From Notospermus geniculatus (taxonomy: Eukaryota > Nemertea > Pilidiophora > Heteronemertea > Lineidae), in contig NMRB01000895.1 of the NCBI GenBank assembly GCA_002633025.1, positions 157,092-221,091 on the forward strand: a stretch of DNA of 64,000 nucleotides, written 5' to 3'. Below are positions 32,029 to 43,454 of this stretch, in pieces. The notes below the pieces were generated by a model. That model was not told the origin of the DNA. It did not search any database and worked only from the letters and a program-made list of their open reading frames with translations. The stretch's first letter is position 1, and each line of letters starts with the position of its first letter. The translations under genes and the position numbers were made by a program.

Positions 32029-32525
32029 GCCCCGTTTACACTGGTCACGGAAAAAGCGATCCGTGCTCGGACCGGTCCCGGCACGGTTCGTCATCTGGCG
32101 ATCTGCCCCGTTTACACTGGCACAGTGGAAACGAGCCAGTTGGCGGGTCCCTCGAGCTCTCCAGTCAGTTCAGTCGATCGGAGGTACGAAAATCAAACGA
32201 AAAATCAAACAGCGACGACAACAAAATGGATGCCGCCATGGAAAAAATCACTCAAAAATTCCCGCTAATGACGTCATTCATAATTCGCACATGTGCAGAA
32301 CACAATTTAGCAACCGAGCCGAGATCGGTTACCGTTTACACAGCAGTTTATCGAACCGATCCGATCTCGGACCGGTCTGAGATCACCTCCAACTGGTGGT
32401 CTCGGCACGGTTCGGTTTGGAACCGATCCTGGCATGCTTGTCCCATTTACACTTGCAATTGTTTTGGTGATCCGGATCTCGGACCGGTCCGAGATCGGTT
32501 CTTTTGGCTCAGTGTAAACGGGGCT
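32029..32525. mobile_element. MITE with TIR AGCCCCGTTTACACTG
   Basis: Ends AGCCCCGTTTACACTGG and CAGTGTAAACGGGGCT bound 497 bp. A second inward copy of the end (tgccccgtttacactgg) lies at about 32104. The interior holds several ctcggaccggtc(c/t) words in both orientations. A flanking 3-bp duplication is not exact (TAA/TAT-like). TIR style fits PIF/Harbinger. The 194- and 131-codon frames are products of this element. Confidence 0.75.
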
Positions 32526-33387
32526 ATACACAGCGACTCCCAGGTATGCAAGATGCATACTAAGTACTGTTCACAAGTTTAAACATGCTCTGGACTGAAA
32601 TAACTTGAAATTTAAAAAATACATTAAAAAACATTGTGTGGTCATTTTATTTTGGTACCGGCATGAGATATGAAAGATAATACTGACAAGCAAAAAATAG
32701 TGAAAAAATTCTCACATTCAAGAATTGTGATTTATGGTCAAGTGAATAAAAATGATATTTTAAAATGAAATTTTGTTTAAAAATGGTTGTATAAAAGATT
32801 TTGTTTCCATTTAAAGAAAAATTTTGAGTTCTGAATGCACGTCTGGCATTATTTCTTATGATAAATAGTAATATGGAATTTTGATTCTTAAATCACAATT
32901 GCAATGGGGCCAAAATGACAATAGATGTGACTTAATGTTACACGGCCCATAAATATTGTTTATGAAATGACAGGTAGATCATAAATTTAAAGGTATTCTC
33001 TGTCAACTTCAAACCATGGTAGTCATAAATAACATTTTTCTGGAAAAATGTTTTTTAGGAATCGTGAAATTTTGCCAAAACCATATACTGGGTGTGATTG
33101 GTTCTCTTGTGTAATACTTCTGCATATCTGGGTCATACACGTGTATGGCCTTCACACCTGTCCAGTGGACCATAGTTTACCTCCAAAAAACCTGTCTTCC
33201 TCTGGAATAAAAACGAACCTTAATCCGGTCAAAAAATGTAGGGCAATAATAATCGGCCTAAATATCCCTTTCATCACACTTTGCTTATTATTAATTGCGG
33301 AGACCACTCACAGACAAGTTGGGTTCACCACGATGATCAAGCAAGTAGTGTGATTTCATTTAGGTTACGTATCCTTGGTACGGTAAC
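32526..33387. other. No recognisable feature
   Basis: AT-rich unique sequence without supported features. Confidence 0.45.
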
Positions 33388-33488
33388 GAAGCAGTTCATA
33401 CCCGGACAACAGTCATACCCGGACAACTTGACTATTCGTACCTGGACTATTTGTAGCCAGACAACTCATACCTGGGACAATTTGTACC
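33388..33488 (+). repeat. Degenerate ~19-bp tandem repeat (CCYGGACAA words)
   Basis: Five imperfect units containing acccggacaa, acctggacta, ccagacaa or cctgggacaa with the intervening ttcgtac/tcatac spacing. Confidence 0.6.
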
Positions 33489-33524
33489 TACGTAAGTCAG
33501 TTTTAATGTTCCTAGTGGCCAACT

Positions 33525-33739
33525 CAGTGTTCCAGCCAGAAATTTTTCCAAACAGGGTGGGATCAATTTCGTATGATTTTAAGGCCCTGGATTTTCCAAC
33601 AGGGTGGGAGTGAAATTCAAACAGGATGGTGTAATAGAAAATGCATTGCAAGTTACATTTTCAAACAGGGTGGTAAAATGACCTCTGAATTTTGAACAGC
33701 GTGGTACCGCCCTGTTTAAAAGGCCTGGCTAGAACACTG
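33525..33739. mobile_element. hAT-like MITE, TSD CAACT
   Basis: Ends CAGTGTTCCAGCCAG and CTGGCTAGAACACTG are TIRs, followed inward by caaacaggg and its complement. CAACT lies directly outside both ends (33520-33524 and 33740-33744). Several aaacagg(g/a)tgg words are repeated inside. Confidence 0.87.
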
Positions 33740-33771
33740 CAACTCATTCCTGAACAATTATTTAAGGTTTA

Positions 33772-33962
33772 TGTAAAATGACTCGAAATCTCGAATTTTT
33801 TACGCAAAAAATCTGGCTAACTGCACACTAAATTTGGAAAACAAGGCTCGGGGCTCTAGGCAGCCATCATAAGGAGGTGCCCCGAGCCTTATTTTCTCCA
33901 TTTAGTGCGCAGTTAGTCAGATTTTTTTGCGTCAAAAATTTGAGATTTCGAGTCACTTTACA
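33772..33962. mobile_element. Foldback element with ~85-bp arms, TSD TA
   Basis: Arms at 33772-33855 and 33878-33962 are near-exact reverse complements (tgtaaaatgactcgaaatct ... aaggctcggggc) with a 22-bp loop. TA flanks both sides. Almost the whole 191-bp unit is palindrome. Confidence 0.85.
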
Positions 33963-34254
33963 TAAGTAGGAAAATTTGCAGCAGGAGTGATGCAGCAGCA
34001 CACCGGGCGATATTGCAGGCGATCTAATTGCAATCTACCGCCGCCTTTCTTTCACGCCAGCCACCGCAGACTTGGCGATATCAGTTTTGGTACAGTTTGA
34101 TAATGGATGCGAGCATTGCTGGCGAGAAGATTCCACGCAACGCTGTCTAGCGCACACCTGGCATCAGCCGATTTTGCTCGGTGGCGAGCAGTTCGTTTAT
34201 GACATCGCGTGGTGTGCTACTGGCTTCAGGAAATTCATACCCAGTCCCTGACGT

Positions 34255-34735
34255 ACGTAACACATATCATACTAAAATTTGAGAAGAGTTTGTTTGTTTG
34301 TTCGCGATTTTCTCCAAGACTGAAAAACAGATTGCCCCCAAACTTGGTATGCACATGCAGACAGACCTGGGAAGTGTCCTTACGAAGCCCAAATTTCAAT
34401 ATGACTTATAGTTTTTGAAATATCAAGATATTAATGAAAATAACAATGCTGTTCATGCCTGTTGACGTCACAACGTCATCGAGGTTTCCATCGCGTCATC
34501 CGTGATGTCAGGAACGTCATGTGACGAGATGATATCATTACGTCCCCCAAGGGCTCCTAATGACGTGATGCCACTGAACGGCTACAGAGGCGGATCCAGG
34601 ATTTCGGGAAAGAGGGGGCGCATTGTGCTAGAAACATTGAAATCTGCGGTAAATTTTAATGATTTGCTGGCCGCCCCCCCCCCTTGGATCCGCGCCTGGG
34701 GTATTGCCTGGTATAGGACAATTTGTGGTCTAAAA
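34255..34735 (+). repeat. Dispersed repeat with nested hAT-like MITE
   Basis: Plus-strand copy of the repeat described at 28360-29330. It is uninterrupted at attaatgaaaataacaatg but interrupted further right by the element at 34585-34698. A partial copy lies at 47440-47690. Confidence 0.75.
34585..34698. mobile_element. hAT-like MITE, TSD GGSTA
   Basis: Ends CAGAGGCGGATCCAGG and CCTTGGATCCGCGCCTG bound 114 bp. Flanks are GGCTA (34580-34584) and GGGTA (34699-34703), a 5-bp duplication with one change. The related repeat copy at 47665-47680 shows the uninterrupted aacgggtattgcc. Confidence 0.85.
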
Positions 34736-35185
34736 GTTGTCATGTTTTTCATATCCCAATCCCCACACTGCCGTCCATATTCTGGTGCCATTTCTGCCGT
34801 GATCGCGACTCCCCGATTGTCGTTACATTTTTGCCGGATCAAACCCATAAGAATGCATATGAATCATCGTCAAATACCTCATCTCACCTTGTCACCTCAA
34901 TTTGTACGCGACTTATCCCAAATGTGAAGGATCGCGTGGTCCGCCATTGCAATTCATGAGGCTGGGGTCAATTTATGGGTTCAAAGATTATGAGCGATCT
35001 TGTGGGGCTTTGCTCATCAGTTTGCGTGAGATGGACTCGGAACCGAGTCATAACCTGATGGACGAGAAATGTATTTGTGTGAAGAGCTTCACGGCTTTGT
35101 TTCATCAGGTTCGTAATGACTATACAATGTAGTCAGAAAATTGATCTTTCATCAATTTGCTATTAGCTTCACAAATGAATATGGG
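34736..35185. other. No recognisable feature
   Basis: Unique sequence ending at a 17-base G run (35193-35209). Confidence 0.45.
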
Positions 35186-35189
35186 CGTC

Positions 35190-35375
35190 ACCCGGGGGGG
35201 GGGGGGGGGCAAACAGTGCCCTCACATTTAAAGCAGCTTAACGCCTTCACAACTTTGCGTTCACAAAAATCTATTGTAAGGCATGCAGTGAGTGAACAAT
35301 AGGGCATGTGCAGCCAAACAATAGATTTGCGTGAACGCAAACTTGCGAAGGCTTCATAAATATGGCCCCAGGTCA
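35190..35375. mobile_element. Inverted-repeat element near a G run
   Basis: Arms 35241-35277 and 35318-35353 share ctttgcgttcac and atctattgt with their complements; the right flank reads ataaatatggcccc, like the GGGGCCRTA ends at 23613 and 50735. The left outer border runs into the G run. Confidence 0.6.
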
Positions 35376-35744
35376 CATAGGTTAACCACTCCAGTACAGA
35401 ACATTGCGCCATTATGACGTCATCACGACATCTCGTAGTGCATCATAGTATTGTGCATTGATGGTAAAAAAATGTGACTTGTAACTGTATAATATAGCGG
35501 CTGTTTTCCAAGTGGGAGACCAGCTGTTGGCGGGCGCAACACGACTTCTAGTCTCTGTCTATTTGCCAATATTGCGGATAGCGCGTTAAAGATATATTCA
35601 TGCCCCTTGACGTGACAAAGGGAAGCCAGACCCACGCAAACTCGTACATCATAAATCTTCTTGTATTAAATGATGTCAGGTAATGACAGGTCCCATCTAG
35701 CGAAGATGCCGTCTAAGTTATCATCTAAATTAAGGAAATCATGA
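35376..35744. other. No recognisable feature
   Basis: Single-copy sequence before block B1. Confidence 0.45.
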
Positions 35745-35966
35745 GTGATCTCTTCCACCTCGATGATCACGAAGATGTTACTCTCTACCGGCCCGGACGG
35801 AATAAAACTAGTGTCTCATCGCTGTGATGATGTACAATACGTAGACCATTGGTTTTATTTTTGTCATGATCAATGAGGTGTAAATGTAGAGATTGTGAAC
35901 ACATGAAACTCTCCGGGTACTCCGGTTTCCTCCTGCTAAACAGTTTTTTGCCAAATTTTGTCTGTA

Positions 35967-36510
35967 CAGGGTGACCCAAAAAAACACAACTGCAAATACG
36001 TGTACTTCTACTAAACTTGCACCTACATCATTGGTATGCATGGATTGGGAATTTTCGTAGGAGCAAAATGGGAATAAGATTGTCCAATGCGGTTCAGTAG
36101 TTTTGATTCCAGAGCCATTTAATTTAAGTTAGGCCCATGCAGTTGGTAATAGGGAATTAAAACTGTGACATTGTTTTGAAGGTTCTAAGTGCTATGTAAT
36201 AATGAATGATACAAGTAAGAGTGTGTTGGTGACCAGTACGGGGTGCAGTTACGGCCCGGCCCCAGTACAGTAAAGAGGAGAGGGTCTTTCTTTGTGTATT
36301 CATCACAATCACTGCGAGGAATTGATTGGCAAGTCATGCAATTGGACGTGCTGACTCAGCCTCCCAAAAATGGCTCCAGAATCAAACAATTGAACCAAAT
36401 CGAACTATCTTGATCTCATTTTGCTTCTAAGAAGATTCTCCATCCATCCATACCAATTATGTGGGTGCTAGTTGAGTGAAGTATGCAGTTGCGTTCTTTG
36501 GGCCACCCTG
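35967..36510. mobile_element. Tc1/mariner-like MITE, TIR CAGGGTGRCCCAAA
   Basis: The left end CAGGGTGACCCAAAAAAACA and the right end tgcgttctttgggccaccctg are inverted over about 28 bp. TA precedes the left end (35965-35966); TC follows the right. It is 544 bp with no intact transposase. The block-2 copy (from 49063) loses the right TIR near 49614. Confidence 0.75.
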
Positions 36511-37520
36511 TCAATGCGGTGTTTGGCGTTCGATCAGCTTTCAACTTGATAGACATGAAATTTCTGTATCGCATGAGCCCTGTATTTTCGGGAGACTGCC
36601 CTTAATTTTTCACCATTATACAGAAACTCAAACAAATTGGTGAGAACATTTTTCTTTTCTGGTACAAACACTGGCACGTGCTTGCCGTTGGATACCTGTT
36701 TTTTTCTGCACCCTCTCACATGGCAATCTCCTCATGATTTGTCAAAAATGAGAGCGTGGCAAAATAACGCTCGTTTCCCATCAAAACAAACGTTTATATT
36801 AAGAGATTACAACCCTGGCATCATAGGAATCCCATGATGCACCATAATTCATAGCGCTTATCGCTATTAGGTGTTATAACCGTTCCGTATTCCGCCAGCG
36901 TCGTAACCTTACTGCTGTTATTGATAGTCCGTATTATAGAATCCATAAGCCACCATTAGATGATCTATCTTCTACATCATCTCCCCCTTGGCACCTTCGA
37001 CGACCAACTTCATGATTATTAATAATAATTATTATTCTGGGCTTAACTCGTCCGCTCTCGGTGGAATTTTTGGGATTTCGTCGAATATGACGGTGCGGAA
37101 ATAAGTCAGAGGTTTTTCATGTTGGATGATAAATCAATCGCTGCATCAGGGATGATGAATGGGCAGAGTTTCTGTGCAAAGATAGACCTCACTATGGGTA
37201 TTTGGCCATGAACCATGCCACCAAATGGCGAGTTTTGAACTTTGACCTCTGTGACCTTGAAAATTGGGTCAAATAAATATGACCCTTTACACATGTCATG
37301 TGTCCTCAGCTCATTGCTTGCACCTGTGATAAAAATTTGGAGATGATCCAGCCATTAATTCAGGAGTTATTGGATGTTTTGTGTTTTTGCTTTTGGCCAC
37401 CTGGTGGCTAAGTGAAGAACCAATTTGGTGTCAAGTCATCTCATCTAAGGGTATATATATGTGAGCCGCTCCGGCAAAAGCAGACGCTTGTCGCAACCCG
37501 AGGAAAGGGTTAACGCCCTT
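36511..37520. other. No recognisable feature
   Basis: Present only in block copy 1. No gene or element supported. Confidence 0.45.
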
Positions 37521-37527
37521 GCACCAC

Positions 37528-37640
37528 CAGGCCTTTCCGTTTGACGGGCGCTAAAATGTGTATGCGCTTCACAAACAATAGAAATTCTATTGTTTGCGAG
37601 GCGCATGCACATTTTAGCGCCCGTCAAACGGAAAGGCCTG
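37528..37640. mobile_element. 113-bp near-perfect palindrome flanked by CACCAC
   Basis: The sequence caggcctttccgtttgacgg at the left is mirrored exactly at the right end, with arms of about 53 bp meeting at gaaattc. CACCAC lies directly on both sides (37522-37527 and 37641-37646), as a 6-bp target duplication would. A foldback micro-element. Confidence 0.8.
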
Positions 37641-37789
37641 CACCACAACAGCTGAAATGTACATTGGCACGGTTTTAGAATAGTAGGTGGACAGCAGTGA
37701 TAATATTTCAGTAAACTGATGACCGATGATGATCACATGTGACAAGCATCTACTTTTGCTAGAGCAGCTCGCATATGTTCAGGTCAATA

Positions 37790-38030
37790 GACCGTTCTCA
37801 AATTGGCGCAAACGAGAAAGATCTGCGCACTTCCGCCGAAATTTCAACCATAACCTCGGTCTGAAGCTGAATGACGTGACGCAGACAGCCCCACGACAGT
37901 GACGTCAACGACGTTGCGTCAGACTCGACCATTGCTGAATAATGGATTGCGTCATGTCACCCGGTTTCAGATCGAGGTTATGGTTGAAATTTCGGAGGAA
38001 GTGCGCAGATCTGGGAATTTGAGAATGGTC
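37790..38030. mobile_element. Long-TIR MITE, TSD TA (copy 2 of the 30462 family)
   Basis: Ends GACCGTTCTCAAATT and AATTTGAGAATGGTC continue as inverted arms of about 75 bp, through agatctgcgcacttcc and aaatttcaaccataacctcg. TA lies at 37788-37789 and 38031-38032. The middle contains gacgtgacgcag and its inverse. Confidence 0.88.
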
Positions 38031-38032
38031 TA

Positions 38033-38715
38033 TAGCCCGAGCAGTTATGAAATGTGTCCTGCTAAAGGCCGATGGATGACGACGCCCAAACCACCACGAT
38101 ACACATTAAGCTCACCCATGTGAGCTACATGTACAAAGACTGGAAGAACTAACTAGTCATCATTTGCACAATTTGGCGGAAATTGACGCAACAAATTATG
38201 AGTCCTCCGCTCTTTAACAAAAATGCACCAATGGGTCACATGGGCAAGTAAAAAAAATGTTTCCACGCCATGAAAATAGTATAATGATCAGGATTATTTA
38301 ATTACACCATATCGGGTGTTTTGTATCAAATTTTTTAAATGATATTCGACTGATGTTCCCTATCAATTGATGGGTATACACTTGAGAAATTCACAAAAAG
38401 AGTGTCCCAGCCCAAAAATGATTGATTGATGGAGTCAAGCAATCGAAATCACAAATTCGTGTGATGGATTTTTACCCGTAATTTGTAATTTACGTATCAT
38501 TTTTCCATTAATAATGATGTGATATTGGATTCCGGTGTCATTTTCTGCTAATTAGGGCTCACTTCTACGATATGATATAATATTTCATATAAGAATGTAA
38601 GATATCAAAATTCATGTGTAATTATTTGGACATACGAGTCATGTCACATTGCCAGTGTTTTTTTTTTGTTCGTTTGAGAGTGAAAGATCCGGGAACTCCA
38701 CAGGTACGAGTCTGA
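38033..38715. other. No recognisable feature
   Basis: AT-rich unique sequence. Confidence 0.45.
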
Positions 38716-38719
38716 AGGT

Positions 38720-38860
38720 AATGGTACCATTAACTTCAATGCATTCTACATTTGGTTGAAGGTACCATTAGCTTAAAGTCACTTTATGCACTTTATGAAA
38801 CAGGTCCCTGTTTCATAAAGTGACTTTAAGCTAATGGTACCATTAAATTCAATGTACCAA
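38720..38860. repeat. Palindrome around ggtaccattagcttaaagtc
   Basis: 38761-38804 and 38807-38841 are reverse complements except for a 9-base repeat (actttatg-type) in the left arm. A third inverted ggtaccatta word lies at 38722-38733. Probably a foldback element. Confidence 0.7.
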
Positions 38861-40137
38861 AGGGCAAAGATTGAATGGTACAAAAAGTACTCCTATCGGT
38901 ATCTCAATAAGGGGTGCCCCAAGGCAGTTCTCATCATTCTCTGCGAAACTTTCAAACAACTGGAGGTCATAGCATATGTTTTGTGTAGGCACAAGATATC
39001 CAACATGAAGCACAAAAAACGACACACAAGGGTTGCAGCCAAATGTTGCCATACAATCTCAGTGCAAATCCCTCACAATAATCATTACACAACATAAATT
39101 CAAACCCCAAAACTTTTATAACTATAATTGTCCTGTCAACTTGCTTTTGAAAATCCTTTGATTCATAGAGCCGGACCTCCTGAAAGAGTTATGTAATAAT
39201 GGTTACTCCCACATATCACACAATAACTCTTTTCAAATGAATTTTCAAATGTAGCTGACCAAGCGTAGGATTCGTTCTTTGTGGATGCCTGAAAATGTAT
39301 ATGATGTTCCATATCATTGTGTACACCTGATTCTGTCCAAGTTGACACGAGATGAACTCTTTACGATTCAATCCACCCTAACTAGGATATAGCGTGCACT
39401 GCCTTTTGTAAGGCAATGCACGCCATGTTCGGTCCAATTTTATGTGATACACAATAAAGTTGTAAAGAATTTTTTCTTTATGGTTCTGTGCATTATATTT
39501 AACAATTATTTTGTGAGCCATTCAGGATGTATTAAGCAATCATGACAATTGTACCAAAGACTCAAAAAGGGTGTTTTTGTCAGTGTTACATAACAGTCAA
39601 AATGACCCTAAAAAGGGACAAAGCAGTTCCTGCTATAAAATTGTTTTCAAAATTCGGCCCCCTTTCGCTGTATTCTTGGTACTGATGTGACCAGTGAGTG
39701 AACATTGGTAGGACCTGCTCCTGAGATGTCTTCGCTTGGGATGTCATCACCTTTCTGTAAGTTAGTCATTTGATTTGGTAGATTAGGCCTATCGTTGGTT
39801 TGGAGGGTAATTCTTGGGCATCCGTAGACAATTCACAGAGCAGCTACTCATCTGCTCAAGATGCAGTTTCGTGGGACAGGATTGTTGAACTGGTAGGTGG
39901 CAATTGGTGTGCTCCTTGTTCAGATGTGACATGTTCAGGTTTTGAGCGGAGGCTCTGTCTTTGCGAAGCTTCTGCCTGAGATCAATTGATTGTACCCGCT
40001 TGGTGGACATCTAACTCTCTGACTGACTGGGAATTGGTAAGTTTTGCTTCAAAACTATTGTTTTTTTCAATGTTGCCTAACAAAGAAGGCATTTTAGTGT
40101 ATTGAATTATTTTGCAGAATCAGTAGGGATATCTCTA
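38861..40137. other. Mostly featureless; one small hairpin
   Basis: A short hairpin at about 39389-39423 (gcgtgcactgcctt with its near-complement) is the only structure I see. Confidence 0.45.
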
Positions 40138-40140
40138 TTA

Positions 40141-40600
40141 AGCCTAGCGTACATCACACTTGCGACTGGAGACAACTAGTCGCCACTGAGCTACTGGTGA
40201 CTGGGAGGATCTAGCTGGAACTAGAGGCGACTGATCAGTCACCAGAAACGGTCGCTGTACACACCCTTGCAATTCACTGGAACTGAGATTTTGCCAGTTG
40301 CCACGAGTTGCACGTGTTCAACTTTAAAGGTTTTGTTGAGAAAACTGGCACTGATCAGTCGCAAGCCTGCATACATCGCAGCAACTGAACGAAACTGGGT
40401 AGAACTAGTCGCTTGTTGAGTCTCATCGCCCCGGATGTTACCTGAGTGCTGCCAGTCGCAATCGCGATGTACGTGGTCAGGACAACTGACTGGATCCTCC
40501 TAGTTGTGAGTTGCTGAATTTGCGATGTGTGTGCAGTGCGTACATCACCAGCAATGGATCAGATCAGTTTCTTCCAGTCGCAAGTGTGATGCACATGTAC
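40141..40600. mobile_element. MITE with TIR around CATCACACTTGCGACTGGA
   Basis: gtacatcacacttgcgactg at 40149 is mirrored at 40573-40594 with one mismatch. The left end AGCCTAG follows TTA (40138-40140) and resembles the AGCCTAGTTCATACTT element at 43455. The interior repeats actagtcgc, cagtcgca and gatcagtc words. The right border is not fixed. Confidence 0.7.
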
Positions 40601-41659
40601 ACCTGTTAAAAGCGCAGGTCTAATAGACCTGGGGATGAAAAACCCAGAGCTAATAAGCTGTCCTTGCTCGAACGGTTTTTGGTGGGCTTAATTTAGATCC
40701 CTAGTCACAAGATTTTAGTAGTGTTGAAGTGCGCCGGGTCTCAGGCGGGTTTTTTCAGAGCCGGGCTTGACACGGGTCTAAAAAAACCCGGGGATTTCTA
40801 TGTAGTGTAACCAGGGCAAATGCTTTAGCCTTGGCTTTTGTGGAAAAATACAATATAAACTGATATGCCCGGGGAAGATTAGGGAGGCATTCGAAATGCA
40901 CTGAATTGACCACAGTGAAAGTGGATGTGGAGCATTAATGCGGCATCACATCACACTGCGTTCCAGCCTAAGTTGAGCAATGCAACTTACACATTTTCCT
41001 ACGCTAAACTGGTTCAGTTTCTTCAACCGTGCCTTCCTTTTGAAATCCCGTTGTCCAGTCGACAAAAAGCCGTGATTAGTTATTATTAGTAAAACAGTTT
41101 GTCAAATTGACATCGCCGCGTATCATCATTTCAAAATCACTCTCCTTTCAAAGGAGGTAACAAAGTGCCATTCAAAGACGATGACATTGCGTTATAAAAA
41201 TAGTTATGCGTGAATCGCGGTTATGGAACATCTTTCATCTTTGGAGATAACAACCGGGCGAGGGATTCGATTGCCATCTGCGATGGTCCCCCACCGGGCA
41301 CCTGTTCATGCGACAAAAAGATGAAGCAAAGTTGCAGGGCATTGTGGGTGTGTCAGGAGGCTGATAGGACCAAATTAAAGGGAAAATGTGGGGTCTTTAG
41401 AATAGTAACCATTAACCAGCTCAAAATATGACAGCCAGGGTCCACAGAATGGAAATCAATGGGGAAATTTTTATTTTTGAATTTAGACCCTGGATTTATG
41501 ATGTGCCATCTGTTCTTATAGTCAGATTATCGGCAGCTTGTGGATGGTGTTACTTTTTGCAAAGGGGTTCTAATTTCCTTACTAATAGAAAAAGTTACAA
41601 GCCCTTCCACGGTCCTGAGACTCGGCGGGGAACCGACCCGGCCAGGGAAAGGTGGAGAT

Positions 41660-41792
41660 AGGGGTGGCCGCATAGAAACTCTGCTTAAGTGCTTCGACAG
41701 CCTATCGGTGTTAAAATGCATGGGAAAATGTACAGCATTATTGACAGATGGGCTCCACTAGCACCAGCGGAGTTTCTATGCGGCCACCCCTG
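41660..41792. mobile_element. 133-bp MITE, TIR AGGGGTGGCCGCATAGAAAC
   Basis: AGGGGTGGCCGCATAGAAAC at the left is mirrored by gtttctatgcggccacccct at 41772-41791. It is present only in block copy 1. Copy 2 has the three bases cag (51549-51551) between the same flanks ggtggagat and atatttcac. Confidence 0.85.
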
Positions 41793-42126
41793 ATATTTCA
41801 CGTTTACATGGGGGAAAAATAACCGAACCCTCCTCCATCTGGAATGAACGCACCCGCACCGTGTAAAAAGGCCTTTAAGTGAGGTTTCCATGTTCGTAGC
41901 AAAATATCTGACTAGCTTAAAGGAGCGTGGTATTGGATCTCAAATGCATTATTTGACTGCCGATGTAGAGGGAGCCACCTAGTGGTAGTAAGACGATCTA
42001 CAAAAATGCATTACAAAATGTACGTAGTAAATCGGGTCAGTTCGCCGACAATGCAGTTAATCCCTGGGTTAGTGGCGTGGTGGTGCCGGCTGTCGAGAAA
42101 AAGTGGCACACACAATACCATGGTCC

Positions 42127-42404
42127 TAAGCCCCACAGTATTGAATTGTACGATATTTTCAAAATGTTAGGAGAGAGCACAAAGAGGTCTCATAGCCTTG
42201 TGAAGGTCACCAAAATGCTTGTCTGATACGGACTTCAGAAAATCAAGGCCTAGTTTTCAGCACACATTTGAAAAAACGACAGGGAGAGCTCTAATGTATT
42301 CAGATGGAGCACAGTACATTTTACACTACGCTGTGACGTCATCCACTGACGTCAAGAATCGCGGCGATGATTTGCATTTTTCAAATTCAATACAGTGGGG
42401 CTTT
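42127..42404. mobile_element. ~278-bp MITE, TIR GCCCCACWGTATTGAATT
   Basis: The left GCCCCACAGTATTGAATTG pairs with caaattcaatacagtggggc on the right. It is absent from block copy 2, where ggtcctttaaaattg runs through at 52033-52048. The boundary is uncertain by a few T/A bases; the style fits PIF/Harbinger. Confidence 0.8.
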
Positions 42405-43190
42405 AAAATTGTCACCTTGACCATATTGCCTCTAAGTGGGGGTCGGTTTTCTCTACAAAATACTTAAGAAAAACATAGAAAACTAAATTATGTGTACCGG
42501 AATGCATCAGTGATTTAATCATTTATGATATAACCATGTGAGCACTTAAAAAAAGACAAAGATGATCGTTGAAATATTTTTAATAGGAATGCCTAGCAAT
42601 CACCAATAAATTCGGCGGGCTTTGCTGAACCATTCACTCGTAGAAATGTTTGGTGTATTTGTAAAGTTGTCAGTTAAATTGTGATGCAATCATAAAAATT
42701 TTTTGAATTTATGACTATAAGGATTAGGCCTTGATTGCCCTGTAGATTCGCGTATGTCAATGTTTACAGATTGGTGAAAACATTCCTTTGCAATTAGCCC
42801 GACATTTTTCCAAAGGCTTCCGAATATGAAAATACGTTTGTCTCTTCTGTGTGGCCTGTTTACTTGCAGACATTTGAGTTATGCCAGTTTTTCATTCGCT
42901 TGTATAATGCGTTTGTATTATTCAGAAAATTGGATATTCTTATGACTTTTACCTGTGGCGTTTTTCTCGAGCAGAACAATGCTTGGGTTAAATTGCAATA
43001 TCGACATTGTCTTACAAAGACCAGGTAGATGCTATGCTATGAATAATATTAAAATACAATGGAATTTTCAGCTTTAATGAATTATTAATTGCATCAGCAT
43101 AAGATATATTTCAAACTCGAATTGAATGACAGCAGTGGTCACATATAACACCACCAACAGCGTGCCACATTTCTTGTTGATAAATGTTGA
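42405..43190. other. Non-coding sequence of block B1
   Basis: Conserved with 52035-52850; no feature supported. Confidence 0.5.
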
Positions 43191-43194
43191 CGCG

Positions 43195-43393
43195 CGATCA
43201 AATCTGGACGCCAACTTCACGGAATTGATTCATAGTCCAGCGTACTTTAGCGACGGCGACCCGTTATGAAATGACTCAAGTAATTACAGCCTCCCAATCG
43301 GACGCTGACCAAATCACGCGACGGGGTCTGCGTCGAACGTAGATCGCACGTCAGTCGCCGGCGATGGTCATGTGTCGAAGTATGAATTAGGCT
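43195..43393 (-). mobile_element. Partial AGCCTAGTTCATACTT element, inverted
   Basis: Reverse complement of most of 43455-43970 without the nested insertion. The end at 43393 (gtatgaattaggct) is intact; the other terminus is lost. At about 43271-43290 it shows the empty site gtaattacttgagtc (reverse complement) for the CAGTAC element nested in its neighbour. Confidence 0.75.
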
Positions 43394-43454
43394 ATAGATG
43401 GCTTGGATTTTCCTTTCATTTCTTATTCTAATGGTGGTATAACTCTTCGCCTTA

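Noticed and set aside
31985-32582. 131- and 194-codon overlapping ORFs
   Set aside because: They lie within the AGCCCCGTTTACACTG MITE, and their repeated Arg/Ser/Asp-rich words come from ctcggaccggtc repeats.
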